From assembly GCA_029287305.1 (NCBI GenBank), contig JARFRJ010000134.1:1-8139 (forward strand): a DNA stretch of 8,139 nt. Reading direction: 5' to 3'. Positions within the stretch are counted from its first letter, which is position 1. Every line of letters starts with the position of its first letter. Under the pieces are notes generated by a model that was given only the letters and a program-made list of their open reading frames with translations, did no database searches and was not told the origin of the DNA. The translations under genes were made by a program, and so were the position numbers. Shown here piece after piece: positions 1 to 5,814 of the stretch. Source of the DNA: Hyphomonas sp. GTDB lineage: Bacteria; Pseudomonadota; Alphaproteobacteria; Caulobacterales; Hyphomonadaceae.

Positions 1-241
1 GATCGTGGGCTGGGGCTGGTACTACCTCTCGACGGTGATGGATGATTACTCGCGGTACATCCTTGCCTGGAAGCTCTCGGCAAGCATGGCGGCAACCGAT
101 GTGATGGACACGCTCGATATGGCACGTGAACGGTCGGGGATCGACCAGGTGCGGGTACTCCACAAGCCGCGACTGCTCTCGGACAATGGGCCGTGCTACC
201 TCTCACGGGATCTGAAGGCGTATCTTGCAGAACATGGCATG
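1..241 (+). mobile_element. IS3-like transposase fragment (DDE integrase core, truncated at both ends)
   Basis: The reading frame is open at the left window edge (codon ATC at 2-4). It encodes a typical rve/DDE integrase stretch: WGWYYLSTVMDDYSRYI, with the first or second catalytic Asp region, followed by LLSDNGPCYLSRDL, which carries the SDNG motif with the next catalytic Asp. In IS3-type transposases the segment after YLAEHGM normally continues into a Tyr-His-Pro-Gln-containing stretch with the catalytic Glu. Here it switches to homoserine dehydrogenase instead, so the catalytic Glu and the C-terminus are absent. No terminal inverted repeat or target-site duplication is visible at the boundary. 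The fragment cannot encode an active transposase within this window. Family assignment rests on motif recognition; the exact IS group is unknown. The right boundary is approximate, within about 220-245. Confidence 0.8.
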
Positions 242-1192
242 GCGCTCAATCAACTGGCGGAAGAGGCGGGGGTTAACCTGCTTTTTGAAGCGGCTGTGGC
301 GGGGGGTGTCCCGATTGTACGCACCTTGCGCGATTCTCTATCGGGAATTTCGGTTTCGCGTGTTTCCGGCATTTTGAATGGGACATGTAATTTCTTGACC
401 AGTGAAATGCTCGCCTCCAAGCGATCTTTTGAAACCGTTCTCGGCGAGGCCCAGGCGCTTGGATATGCTGAAGCGGACCCGACCTTGGATATATCCGGGG
501 CAGATGCAGCGCATAAAATTGCCATTCTGTCTGCGATTGCGTTTTCAGCCGACCTTGATTTTTCTAAAGTACATATCAGTGGTGTCGAAAGCATCAGCCT
601 ACAGGATTTGGTTTTTGCGGATCGTCTGGGATTGACCCTTAAATTGATTGCCGAGGGCGTTCTGACCGGGGACAGTGTTGTTTGCCGGGTCGAGCCCAAA
701 GCGCTGGCGCATGCGCATCCGCTGGCGCGTATAAATGGCAGTCTGAATACGGTCCGTGTGGAAGGCGACCCTTTGGGCGCGGTCACTCTTACCGGGCCGG
801 GGGCAGGCGCAGGTCCAACCGCAAGCGCGGTGATGGGGGATGTCTCCAAACTGTTCGGGCCGAATATGCGGTCGCCTTTTGGCCGGGCTTCGCATCATAA
901 AAGACGTTTATTTAGTGCTGAGCGGGATGAGGAAATTTCACGCTGGCTATTGCGGGTCGAACTGGCTGATCGGTCGGGGTCTCTTGCCATATTGAGTAAT
1001 AGCTTGGCTAAATCACAGGTCTCTATTGATAAACTCTTGCAGGATTCAGCTAATAGTGAGGGCTATGCCCCGGTTGCGATTGTAACCCATCCGTGCAGTC
1101 GCAAGGATTTACTGGCCGCCAGCACTCATTTGGCTGAGCAAGACGCTATTATCGGTGACCCACATTATATTCGGATCGAATCAGATACATAA
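2..1192 (+). CDS. hom: homoserine dehydrogenase, N-terminus replaced in frame by a transposase fragment (chimeric, 5' partial)
   Basis: Homoserine dehydrogenase reduces aspartate semialdehyde to homoserine for threonine and methionine synthesis in the cytosol. Residue numbers here count from the GTG at 5. From about residue 78 the protein is clearly this enzyme: LAEEAGVNLLFEAAVAGGVPIV (88-105 region), GILNGTCN (122-129), and the catalytic segment with E156, D167 and K171, equivalent to the yeast catalytic Glu/Asp/Lys. A GPGAGAGPTASAV segment (264-276) and a C-terminal ACT-type regulatory domain (about 314-392, starting LLRVELADRSGSLA) follow. Family members have about 430 residues. The missing part is the Rossmann NAD(P)-binding domain with its GxGxxG and the NK motif, so this product should not bind cofactor. 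The first ~78 residues are transposase. glpX follows on the same strand after 103 bp, a neighbourhood common in Alphaproteobacteria. The join may be real or an assembly or amplification artefact. Confidence 0.85.
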   Translation: MVGWGWYYLSTVMDDYSRYILAWKLSASMAATDVMDTLDMARERSGIDQVRVLHKPRLLSDNGPCYLSRDLKAYLAEHGMALNQLAEEAGVNLLFEAAVAGGVPIVRTLRDSLSGISVSRVSGILNGTCNFLTSEMLASKRSFETVLGEAQALGYAEADPTLDISGADAAHKIAILSAIAFSADLDFSKVHISGVESISLQDLVFADRLGLTLKLIAEGVLTGDSVVCRVEPKALAHAHPLARINGSLNTVRVEGDPLGAVTLTGPGAGAGPTASAVMGDVSKLFGPNMRSPFGRASHHKRRLFSAERDEEISRWLLRVELADRSGSLAILSNSLAKSQVSIDKLLQDSANSEGYAPVAIVTHPCSRKDLLAASTHLAEQDAIIGDPHYIRIESDT

Positions 1193-1230
1193 AACAGGGT
1201 CTGGCACTTTATGTATATCAATACAGTTTC

Positions 1231-1284
1231 AAGCCTACCATTATAAGTCTAAGTCTATCATTATAATTTAAGTCTATCAGTATA
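1231..1284 (+). repeat. three 15-bp direct repeats upstream of glpX
   Basis: Three near-identical copies lie at 1231-1245 (AAGCCTACCATTATA), 1251-1265 (AAGTCTATCATTATA) and 1270-1284 (AAGTCTATCAGTATA). Their starts are 20 and 19 bp apart, close to two helical turns, so all copies face the same side of the DNA. The last copy ends next to the glpX ribosome binding site. The middle copy includes TATAAT (1262-1267), but no good -35 box lies 16-18 bp upstream. The array could be an operator or a short slippage product; the sequence alone does not decide. Confidence 0.6.
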
Positions 1285-1285
1285 T

Positions 1286-1290
1286 AGGAG
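1286..1290 (+). promoter_or_regulatory. ribosome binding site of glpX
   Basis: AGGAG lies 5 nt before the ATG at 1296. It supports that start over the in-frame ATG at 1317, which has no comparable Shine-Dalgarno sequence. Confidence 0.7.
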
Positions 1291-1295
1291 TTTTC

Positions 1296-2252
1296 ATGCG
1301 TGAACACGCTCTGACGATGAGTTTGGCCGAGGCCATGGTAAATGTCACAGAACTTGCCGCGATTGCAACCCATTCGCAGATCGGTCGCGGGCATGAAAAG
1401 CGCGCAGATCAGGCTGCCGTTGATGCCATGCGGACAGCTTTAAACGCGGTTGAAATGCGCGGCAGGATTGTCATTGGGGAAGGTGAACGCGATGAAGCGC
1501 CCATGCTTTATATCGGCGAGGAGGTCGGGCTCGGACAGGGACCTGAAATTGATATCGCCCTTGATCCTCTGGAGGGGACAAGTTTAACCGCCAAAGCCAT
1601 GCCGAATGCCCTGGCTGTGCTTGCCATATCTGAGCGCGGCGGATTACTGAACGCGCCAGATGTCTATATGGATAAAATCGCGATCGGCCCAGGCTATCCG
1701 GAGGGTCTTGTTGATTTGCAGGCCACGCCATCTGAAAATGTGACCGCACTGGCGAAAGCCAAAGGTGTGCCGGTTACTGAGATAAGTGTGTGTGTTTTGG
1801 ATCGCCAGCGTCATGCTGGGATTATTGAGGATTTACGCCGCATAGGCGCGCGTATCGCCTTGATCACGGATGGCGATGTGGCGGGGGTGATCAATACAAC
1901 AGATGCCGCTACTGGCATTGATCTCTATTTGGGGCAGGGCGGAGCTCCAGAGGGCGTGCTGGCTGCTGCGGCCTTGAAATGTGTTGGGGGACAAATGCAG
2001 GGGCGCTTGTATTTTCGTAATGATGATGAACGCGGCCGGGCGCTAAAGGTCGGGATTACAGATTTGGAGCGCATTTATACATTGAATGAATTGGCGTCCG
2101 GGGATACTATTTTTTGCGCCACCGGGGTGACTACGGGCGACTTATTAGGCGGTGTGCGTATAGAGCAGGGCCAAGCCCGCACAGAGACATTGGTGATGTC
2201 GTCCCGGCACGGGGTTTCACGGCGCATCCAAACACGTCGTCGAGGCTATTAA
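1296..2252 (+). CDS. glpX: fructose-1,6-bisphosphatase class II (GlpX)
   Basis: GlpX hydrolyses fructose 1,6-bisphosphate to fructose 6-phosphate in gluconeogenesis, in a metal-dependent cytosolic reaction. Some bacterial GlpX proteins also act on sedoheptulose 1,7-bisphosphate. The 318 residues match the usual family length and the family signatures appear in order: IGEGERDEAPMLYIGEE (60-76, metal-binding Glu/Asp), ALDPLEGTSLTAK (88-100, metal/phosphate site), ITDGDVAG (190-197), GQGGAPEGVLAAAALK (213-228, with the conserved Glu at 219) and FCATGVTTGDLLGGV (273-287). The start is the ATG with AGGAG 5 nt upstream. recJ begins 2 nt after the stop if its TTG start is right, so the two are probably co-transcribed. 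No frameshift or missing motif is seen. Confidence 0.95.
   Translation: MREHALTMSLAEAMVNVTELAAIATHSQIGRGHEKRADQAAVDAMRTALNAVEMRGRIVIGEGERDEAPMLYIGEEVGLGQGPEIDIALDPLEGTSLTAKAMPNALAVLAISERGGLLNAPDVYMDKIAIGPGYPEGLVDLQATPSENVTALAKAKGVPVTEISVCVLDRQRHAGIIEDLRRIGARIALITDGDVAGVINTTDAATGIDLYLGQGGAPEGVLAAAALKCVGGQMQGRLYFRNDDERGRALKVGITDLERIYTLNELASGDTIFCATGVTTGDLLGGVRIEQGQARTETLVMSSRHGVSRRIQTRRRGY
2242..2245 (+). promoter_or_regulatory. probable ribosome binding site of recJ
   Basis: GAGG inside the last glpX codons lies 9 nt before the TTG at 2255. It is the best-placed Shine-Dalgarno-like sequence for any candidate recJ start, and it decides the start chosen here. Confidence 0.45.
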
Positions 2253-2254
2253 AT

Positions 2255-4060
2255 TTGCCGCAAGATATTCTGCAAACTCAGACAGAGACTTTTTTATTCG
2301 GCGTGAAGGCGTCTTTAACCGGGCGTTATTGGACCTCTGGATCGATTGATGATCAGAAGGTGCGGGCCTTGAGTGCCCCGCTTGGCGGGGATGACTTACT
2401 GGCACGCCTGATGGCCCAGCGTGATGTTCAGCCCGGTGAGGTGGAGGCTTTTCTGAATCCCAGCTTGCGTCACAGTTTTCCTGATCCCTCCAGTTTTGCA
2501 GATATGGACCGCGCAGCAGAGCTTACCCTTGAGGCTATTTTGGACGGCAAGAAAGTTACCGTTTTTGCCGATTATGATGTCGATGGGGCGACCTCTTCAG
2601 CGATTTTGACGCGCTATTTCAGGGCATGGGGACGGGTTCTGGACCTCTATGTGCCGGATCGTCTGACGGAAGGCTATGGTCCGAGCCCGGCCGCTTTCCG
2701 TGCGCTGAAAGAAGGCGGGTCTGATATGGTTATAACCGTCGATTGCGGGGCCGCTGCGCGGGAAGCTTTAGCCGAAGCGGTTATGATCGACTTGCCTGTC
2801 ATTGTTCTGGATCATCATTTAATGCATGGCGCGGTGCCTGACTGTGCGGCCTTGGTCAATCCGAACCGTCCAGATTGTCCCTCAAATTGTGGGTATCTGT
2901 CTGGCGCGGGTGTGGCCTATATTTTTGTTGCGGCGTTAAATCGACTGGCGCGTGCGCGGGGCGTATTGCCACCATCCGGGCACTTACCGAATTTAATCGA
3001 CTGGCTGGATTTATGTGCCCTCGGCACTTTATGTGATGTCGCGCCCTTGGTCGGGGTTAATCGGGCGTTTGTTCGTCAGGGGCTGAAATTGATGTCGGCC
3101 CGCCAAAATATCGGTTTAAAGGCTTTGGGGGAAATTGCCGGACTGCAAAAAATCGACAGCACCTATCATGCCGGCTTTATATTGGGGCCGCGCTTGAATG
3201 CGGGGGGACGGATTGGCGATCCTTGGCTGGCCGCGAAACTCCTCGCCAGTGAGGACTGGCAAGAAGCGATCGACCTGTCAGAGCGTTTGCATGAGCTGAA
3301 TGACCAGCGCAAGCTGATGGAGCAGCATATTCTTTCTGAGGCTAAGGCCCAGGCAGAGAGACTATTGGCAGAGGATACTGAGGCGGGTGTTCTGGTTGTC
3401 GGGGCCGAGGGTTGGCATCCAGGGGTGATCGGCATTGTCGCGGGTCGCCTGAAAGAAGCCTATCACCGTCCAGCCATTGTGATCGGCTGGGGAGAGCATT
3501 TCGGGTCGACGGCCAAAGGGTCTGCAAGATCTGTAACAGGGATAAATATCGGGGATGCGATTTGTGAAGCCGCAGAGCTTGGTTTGATCCAGTCTGGCGG
3601 CGGGCATGCTATGGCGGCTGGTCTAAGCCTTGATCCCGGCCAGATGTCTGAGTTTCGAGATTGGCTGAATGACAAGGTTAAAACGCAAGCGGATACTTTA
3701 AACCGGGCAAGAGCCTTGCCCATTCATGCCCAGATCGCGCTGGGCGCAGCGTCTTTAAGTTTCTGCCAAACCTTAGAAGTCTTAGGGCCTTTTGGGGCGG
3801 GTGCGCCCCGCCCGATCTTTGCCTCGTCAAATGTGGCGGTGACATATTGGCGGATTATGGCCGATGCACATATCAAATTTACGATAGAGGATATGACAGG
3901 CCGCTTGGAATGCGTTGCTTGGCGCGCTGTCGGAACGCCGCTTGGCGATGCTATCAGGCGCAAGGAAAGTCTTCATATAGCCGGGCATCTGGCGATTAAT
4001 CAGTGGAGAAATCAGCAAAATGTGCAAATGGAGCTGATAGATGCGGCAGTTGCGTCATAA
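2255..4060 (+). CDS. recJ: single-stranded-DNA-specific 5'-3' exonuclease RecJ
   Basis: RecJ degrades single-stranded DNA 5' to 3' in recombinational repair (RecF pathway) and mismatch repair. With the TTG start the protein has 601 residues, near the family norm. Motifs, numbered from that start: DYDVDGAT (106-113, motif I of the DHH phosphoesterase fold), TVDCG (161-165), LDHH (185-188, the DHH signature), GTLCDVAPL (257-265), GPRLNAGGRIG (311-321, start of the DHHA1 part), HPGVIGIVAGRL (388-399), GSARS (422-426) and GGGHAMAAG (448-456). A C-terminal OB-fold region covers about 490-601. The frame stays open upstream to an ATG at 2114, but that start would overlap glpX by 139 bp with unrelated residues. 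Family homology begins at FLFGVKASLTGRYW. GTG 2303 is an alternative start, without a visible Shine-Dalgarno. Confidence 0.93.
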   Translation: MPQDILQTQTETFLFGVKASLTGRYWTSGSIDDQKVRALSAPLGGDDLLARLMAQRDVQPGEVEAFLNPSLRHSFPDPSSFADMDRAAELTLEAILDGKKVTVFADYDVDGATSSAILTRYFRAWGRVLDLYVPDRLTEGYGPSPAAFRALKEGGSDMVITVDCGAAAREALAEAVMIDLPVIVLDHHLMHGAVPDCAALVNPNRPDCPSNCGYLSGAGVAYIFVAALNRLARARGVLPPSGHLPNLIDWLDLCALGTLCDVAPLVGVNRAFVRQGLKLMSARQNIGLKALGEIAGLQKIDSTYHAGFILGPRLNAGGRIGDPWLAAKLLASEDWQEAIDLSERLHELNDQRKLMEQHILSEAKAQAERLLAEDTEAGVLVVGAEGWHPGVIGIVAGRLKEAYHRPAIVIGWGEHFGSTAKGSARSVTGINIGDAICEAAELGLIQSGGGHAMAAGLSLDPGQMSEFRDWLNDKVKTQADTLNRARALPIHAQIALGAASLSFCQTLEVLGPFGAGAPRPIFASSNVAVTYWRIMADAHIKFTIEDMTGRLECVAWRAVGTPLGDAIRRKESLHIAGHLAINQWRNQQNVQMELIDAAVAS

Positions 4061-4067
4061 AATTTAC

Positions 4068-4096
4068 TTGCCTCGCCGCGTCAGTCTCGCTATATC
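4068..4096 (+). promoter_or_regulatory. probable sigma-70 promoter of tRNA-Glu
   Basis: TTGCCT (4068-4073) and TATATC (4091-4096) are separated by exactly 17 bp, each matching 4 of 6 consensus positions. The expected start near 4103 lies about 11 nt before the tRNA. The promoter sits just after the recJ stop, so the tRNA need not depend on recJ transcription. Confidence 0.5.
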
Positions 4097-4113
4097 GCGA
4101 ATTCAATATGTGC

Positions 4114-4188
4114 GGTCCCTTCGTCTATCGGTTAGGACGCCTGGTTTTCAACCAGGAAAGAGGGGTTCGACTCCCCTAGGGACTGCCA
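4114..4188 (+). tRNA. tRNA-Glu (anticodon TTC)
   Basis: The acceptor stem GGTCCCT (4114-4120) pairs with AGGGACT (4178-4184), with G-T at the terminal pair, followed by the G discriminator and an encoded CCA (4186-4188). The D arm is GTC/GAC. The anticodon stem CCTGG/CCAGG encloses the loop TTTTCAA, which gives anticodon TTC for Glu. The T arm is AGGGG-TTCGACT-CCCCT-like with the standard TTCGA loop. Length is 75 nt including CCA. No duplicated 3' end of this tRNA, as an integrated element would leave, is found elsewhere in the window. Confidence 0.95.
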
Positions 4189-4564
4189 CATAAACAATTT
4201 TCTCTTATATTTTATGCTTTCCGGGCGGTGAACCGTCTTGGCTTCGCAGGGAAACACTTTAGACCATCGGTGTCGATAAGGGGTGAGGCGGGTGATTACA
4301 CGGCTGCGCATAATCCCGTGCAGCGTGGCTATGACGCACTCTGCCTCTACGACAATCCCAGTGGTAACTCTCCCGCCATGCCTGAAGATACGGAAAAAAG
4401 GGTGGGTCTTCCATAGGCTCTTGTGCCTAGTAAAAGCAATTGAGTGTACTGCGATTGTGCCGGACCATTTCAACTCTATGTATCGCGCTCAGCGCCGTCG
4501 AAACGCTGCGGCTGCTTTCCGGAATTTTTTCTTCGACAGGCACTCCCCTTTACAATTGTGCTGA
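4189..4564. other. GC-richer block without a recognisable gene, downstream of tRNA-Glu
   Basis: About 375 bp without a convincing coding region. The core is visibly richer in GC (35 of 60 bases at 4261-4320) than the following DNA (15 of 60 at 4621-4680). Short open frames exist on both strands (up to 113 codons), but none shows a Shine-Dalgarno or a known motif, and the longest runs into the tRNA. Local pairing is possible: GCTGC/GCAGC near 4303-4328 flanked by CAC/GTG, TAGGC/GCCTA around 4407-4422, and GCC-GTCGAA/TTCGAC-A-GGC around 4494-4540. It could be a non-coding RNA, a decayed gene or plain spacer. I looked for tmRNA, RNase P RNA and SRP RNA landmarks and did not find them. Confidence 0.4.
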
Positions 4565-4735
4565 TAGATCTATTCTGTATATATAGAAAAATATTTTCAA
4601 CCAGAAAGGAATAAGATTAAAACTATAACAAAAGTGCGGATATCTTTTGAATATATATATAAGGAAGTTTTATATCCGATTTGTAATTTTTCTGAATGCC
4701 TAGACGTAGTATTATCCCATTTTTCTTCTATATGT

Positions 4736-4765
4736 TTGACAAATTGGCAGAAATTCGGCTATGCC
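4736..4765 (+). promoter_or_regulatory. possible upstream promoter of the cold-shock gene
   Basis: A perfect TTGACA (4736-4741) is followed after 18 bp by TATGCC (4760-4765), a weak -10. A transcript from here would carry a leader of about 128 nt before the ATG at 4900, similar in scale to long cold-shock mRNA leaders in other bacteria. A second possible -10, TATAAT at 4872-4877, lies closer to the gene but lacks a good -35. Confidence 0.35.
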
Positions 4766-4836
4766 AATATTTAGTAGAGTTGTATTTACAACCTGTGATT
4801 ATGGCTCAAAGGACGGCGTAGAACTCAAATATTGGC
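4763..4836. repeat. 10-bp inverted repeat with nested stems upstream of the cold-shock gene
   Basis: GCCAATATTT (4763-4772) is perfectly complementary to AAATATTGGC (4827-4836). Pairing continues inward as GAGTT (4777-4781) with AACTC (4822-4826), and outward as CTAT (4759-4762) with ATAG (4839-4842) across a small bulge. A small hairpin, GTTGT/ACAAC at 4779-4792, competes with the inner stem. This gives two alternative folds in the AT-rich region before the cold-shock start codon. Confidence 0.6.
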
Positions 4837-4871
4837 TTATAGTATAAGTCAAAGTTTTAAATTTTTTGCGT

Positions 4872-4877
4872 TATAAT
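4872..4877 (+). promoter_or_regulatory. possible proximal -10 box of the cold-shock gene
   Basis: A perfect TATAAT lies 22 bp before the ATG at 4900. The sequence 17-18 bp upstream (TCAAAG or GTCAAA) is a poor -35. If used, the leader would be only about 16 nt. Confidence 0.3.
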
Positions 4878-4899
4878 ATAGCGCGTTGGATGTATTTTT

Positions 4900-5430
4900 A
4901 TGATTAGCACCGATGATTGTAATCTAGCCGAGGACTTTTCCGTAACCCAGGAAATCATTGGCCACATTAAATGGTTTAATCCCACTAAAGGCTATGGATT
5001 TATAGTGGTGAGCCCTGAATTACACCCTGAAATATTAACGGACATACTTTTGCATATCAGTTGTTTGCGCCGATATGGTCATCCAACGGTTGTTGCGGGG
5101 GCAAAAATCAAATGCACTGTGTCCAAAGAAGAATCCGGCATGCAGGTCACAGAGATACTTGCTTTGGAGTCAGGCAGTTTTGAGCGCGCCCTCAATGGCG
5201 AGGGTGAGACCTATGAGTCGCTTGTCGTCAAATGGTTTAATCTGAACAAGGGCTACGGGTTCGTTCAACGTCCAGGGGATGAGGTTGATATTTTTCTTCA
5301 TATTGTGACATTACATGAATCCAGCCGGTCTGGCATTTCGCCTGGAGATATTTTGGAAGGTATTGTGAGCACCAGCTCCAAGGGTGCGCGCGTCGTGAAG
5401 CTTAAACCTTTTTTGCTGACACCGTCTTAA
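4900..5430 (+). CDS. double cold-shock-domain protein
   Basis: A 176-residue cytoplasmic protein with two cold-shock (OB-fold) domains that bind single-stranded RNA or DNA. Domain 1 spans about 18-90 and has [15 protein letters not shown] with RNP1 KGYGFI at 30-35 and RNP2 DILLHIS at 48-54. Domain 2 spans about 108-170 and has [14 protein letters not shown] with RNP1 at 117-122 and RNP2 DIFLHI at 130-135. The domains are joined by a short acidic linker (EGETYES). Tandem-domain proteins of this size are common in Alphaproteobacteria, where they act as RNA chaperones in cold or stationary phase; the exact role here is inferred. The Shine-Dalgarno is weak (GGAT, 8 nt before the ATG). The gene stands alone between a structured AT-rich leader and a palindromic repeat array, suggesting control at the mRNA level. 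Confidence 0.92.
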   Translation: MISTDDCNLAEDFSVTQEIIGHIKWFNPTKGYGFIVVSPELHPEILTDILLHISCLRRYGHPTVVAGAKIKCTVSKEESGMQVTEILALESGSFERALNGEGETYESLVVKWFNLNKGYGFVQRPGDEVDIFLHIVTLHESSRSGISPGDILEGIVSTSSKGARVVKLKPFLLTPS

Positions 5431-5453
5431 ATCGTGATGACAGCGCAATGATT

Positions 5454-5582
5454 AGGCTTGCCGTTCAGGCTTGCCGTTCAGGCTTGTCGTCGCGCTGCTC
5501 GCCCAAGCTTGTCGACCAAGCTTGTCGTCGCGCTGCTCGCCCAAGCTTGTGGACCAAGCTTGTCGACCAAGCTTGTCTGGCC
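5454..5582 (+). repeat. palindromic tandem repeat array (13-bp and 25-bp units) after the cold-shock gene
   Basis: The array consists of AGGCTTGCCGTTC at 5454-5466 and 5467-5479, a 25-bp unit at 5480-5504, AAGCTTGTCGACC at 5505-5517, the 25-bp unit again at 5518-5542, AAGCTTGTGGACC at 5543-5555, AAGCTTGTCGACC at 5556-5568 and a degenerate AAGCTTGTCTGGCC at 5569-5582. The 25-bp plus 13-bp pair forms a 38-bp unit (5480-5517 and 5518-5555) repeated with two mismatches. The palindrome CAAGCTTG occurs at 5504, 5517, 5542, 5555 and 5568. Adjacent copies can form 8-bp hairpins with 5-nt loops (TCGAC or TGGAC), for example 5504-5524 and 5555-5575. No T-run follows directly, so it is not a classic terminator. 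Confidence 0.85.
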
Positions 5583-5693
5583 GCGTCCACATCACAAATA
5601 CGCGCTTTAAAATAAGAGATTTTTCTAAAGATTAAGTCTGTTGCTGAATTTAGACTTGCAGGGAGCAGTCATTGTGGATTAAAGACGTGACTT

Positions 5694-5770
<77 letters not shown>

Positions 5771-5814
5771 TTTTAAAAAATTTAATACCAGATACGAAAT
5801 CCAGTATATTTGGC

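Noticed and set aside
250..849. Long minus-strand frame of 199 codons antisense to hom
   Set aside because: It is an antisense shadow of a clear homoserine dehydrogenase reading frame, with no family motif.
4160..4188. tRNA-Glu 3' end as a genomic-island attachment site
   Set aside because: No second copy of the tRNA 3' end and no integrase gene is present in the window.
4132..4473. Minus-strand 113-codon open frame downstream of tRNA-Glu
   Set aside because: Its C-terminal part reads antisense through the tRNA gene, it has no Shine-Dalgarno and no recognisable motif.
4228..4564. Two overlapping plus-strand open frames (62 and 93 codons) in the GC-rich block
   Set aside because: Neither has a ribosome binding site or a known motif, and their composition looks like chance open frames.
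4189..4564. tmRNA, RNase P RNA or SRP RNA
   Set aside because: I did not find the landmark sequences of these RNAs (tag reading frame, GAGGAAAGTCC, SRP tetraloop region).
5454..5582. CRISPR array
   Set aside because: Units are contiguous 13-bp and 25-bp tandem repeats without unique spacers, and no cas gene is present.
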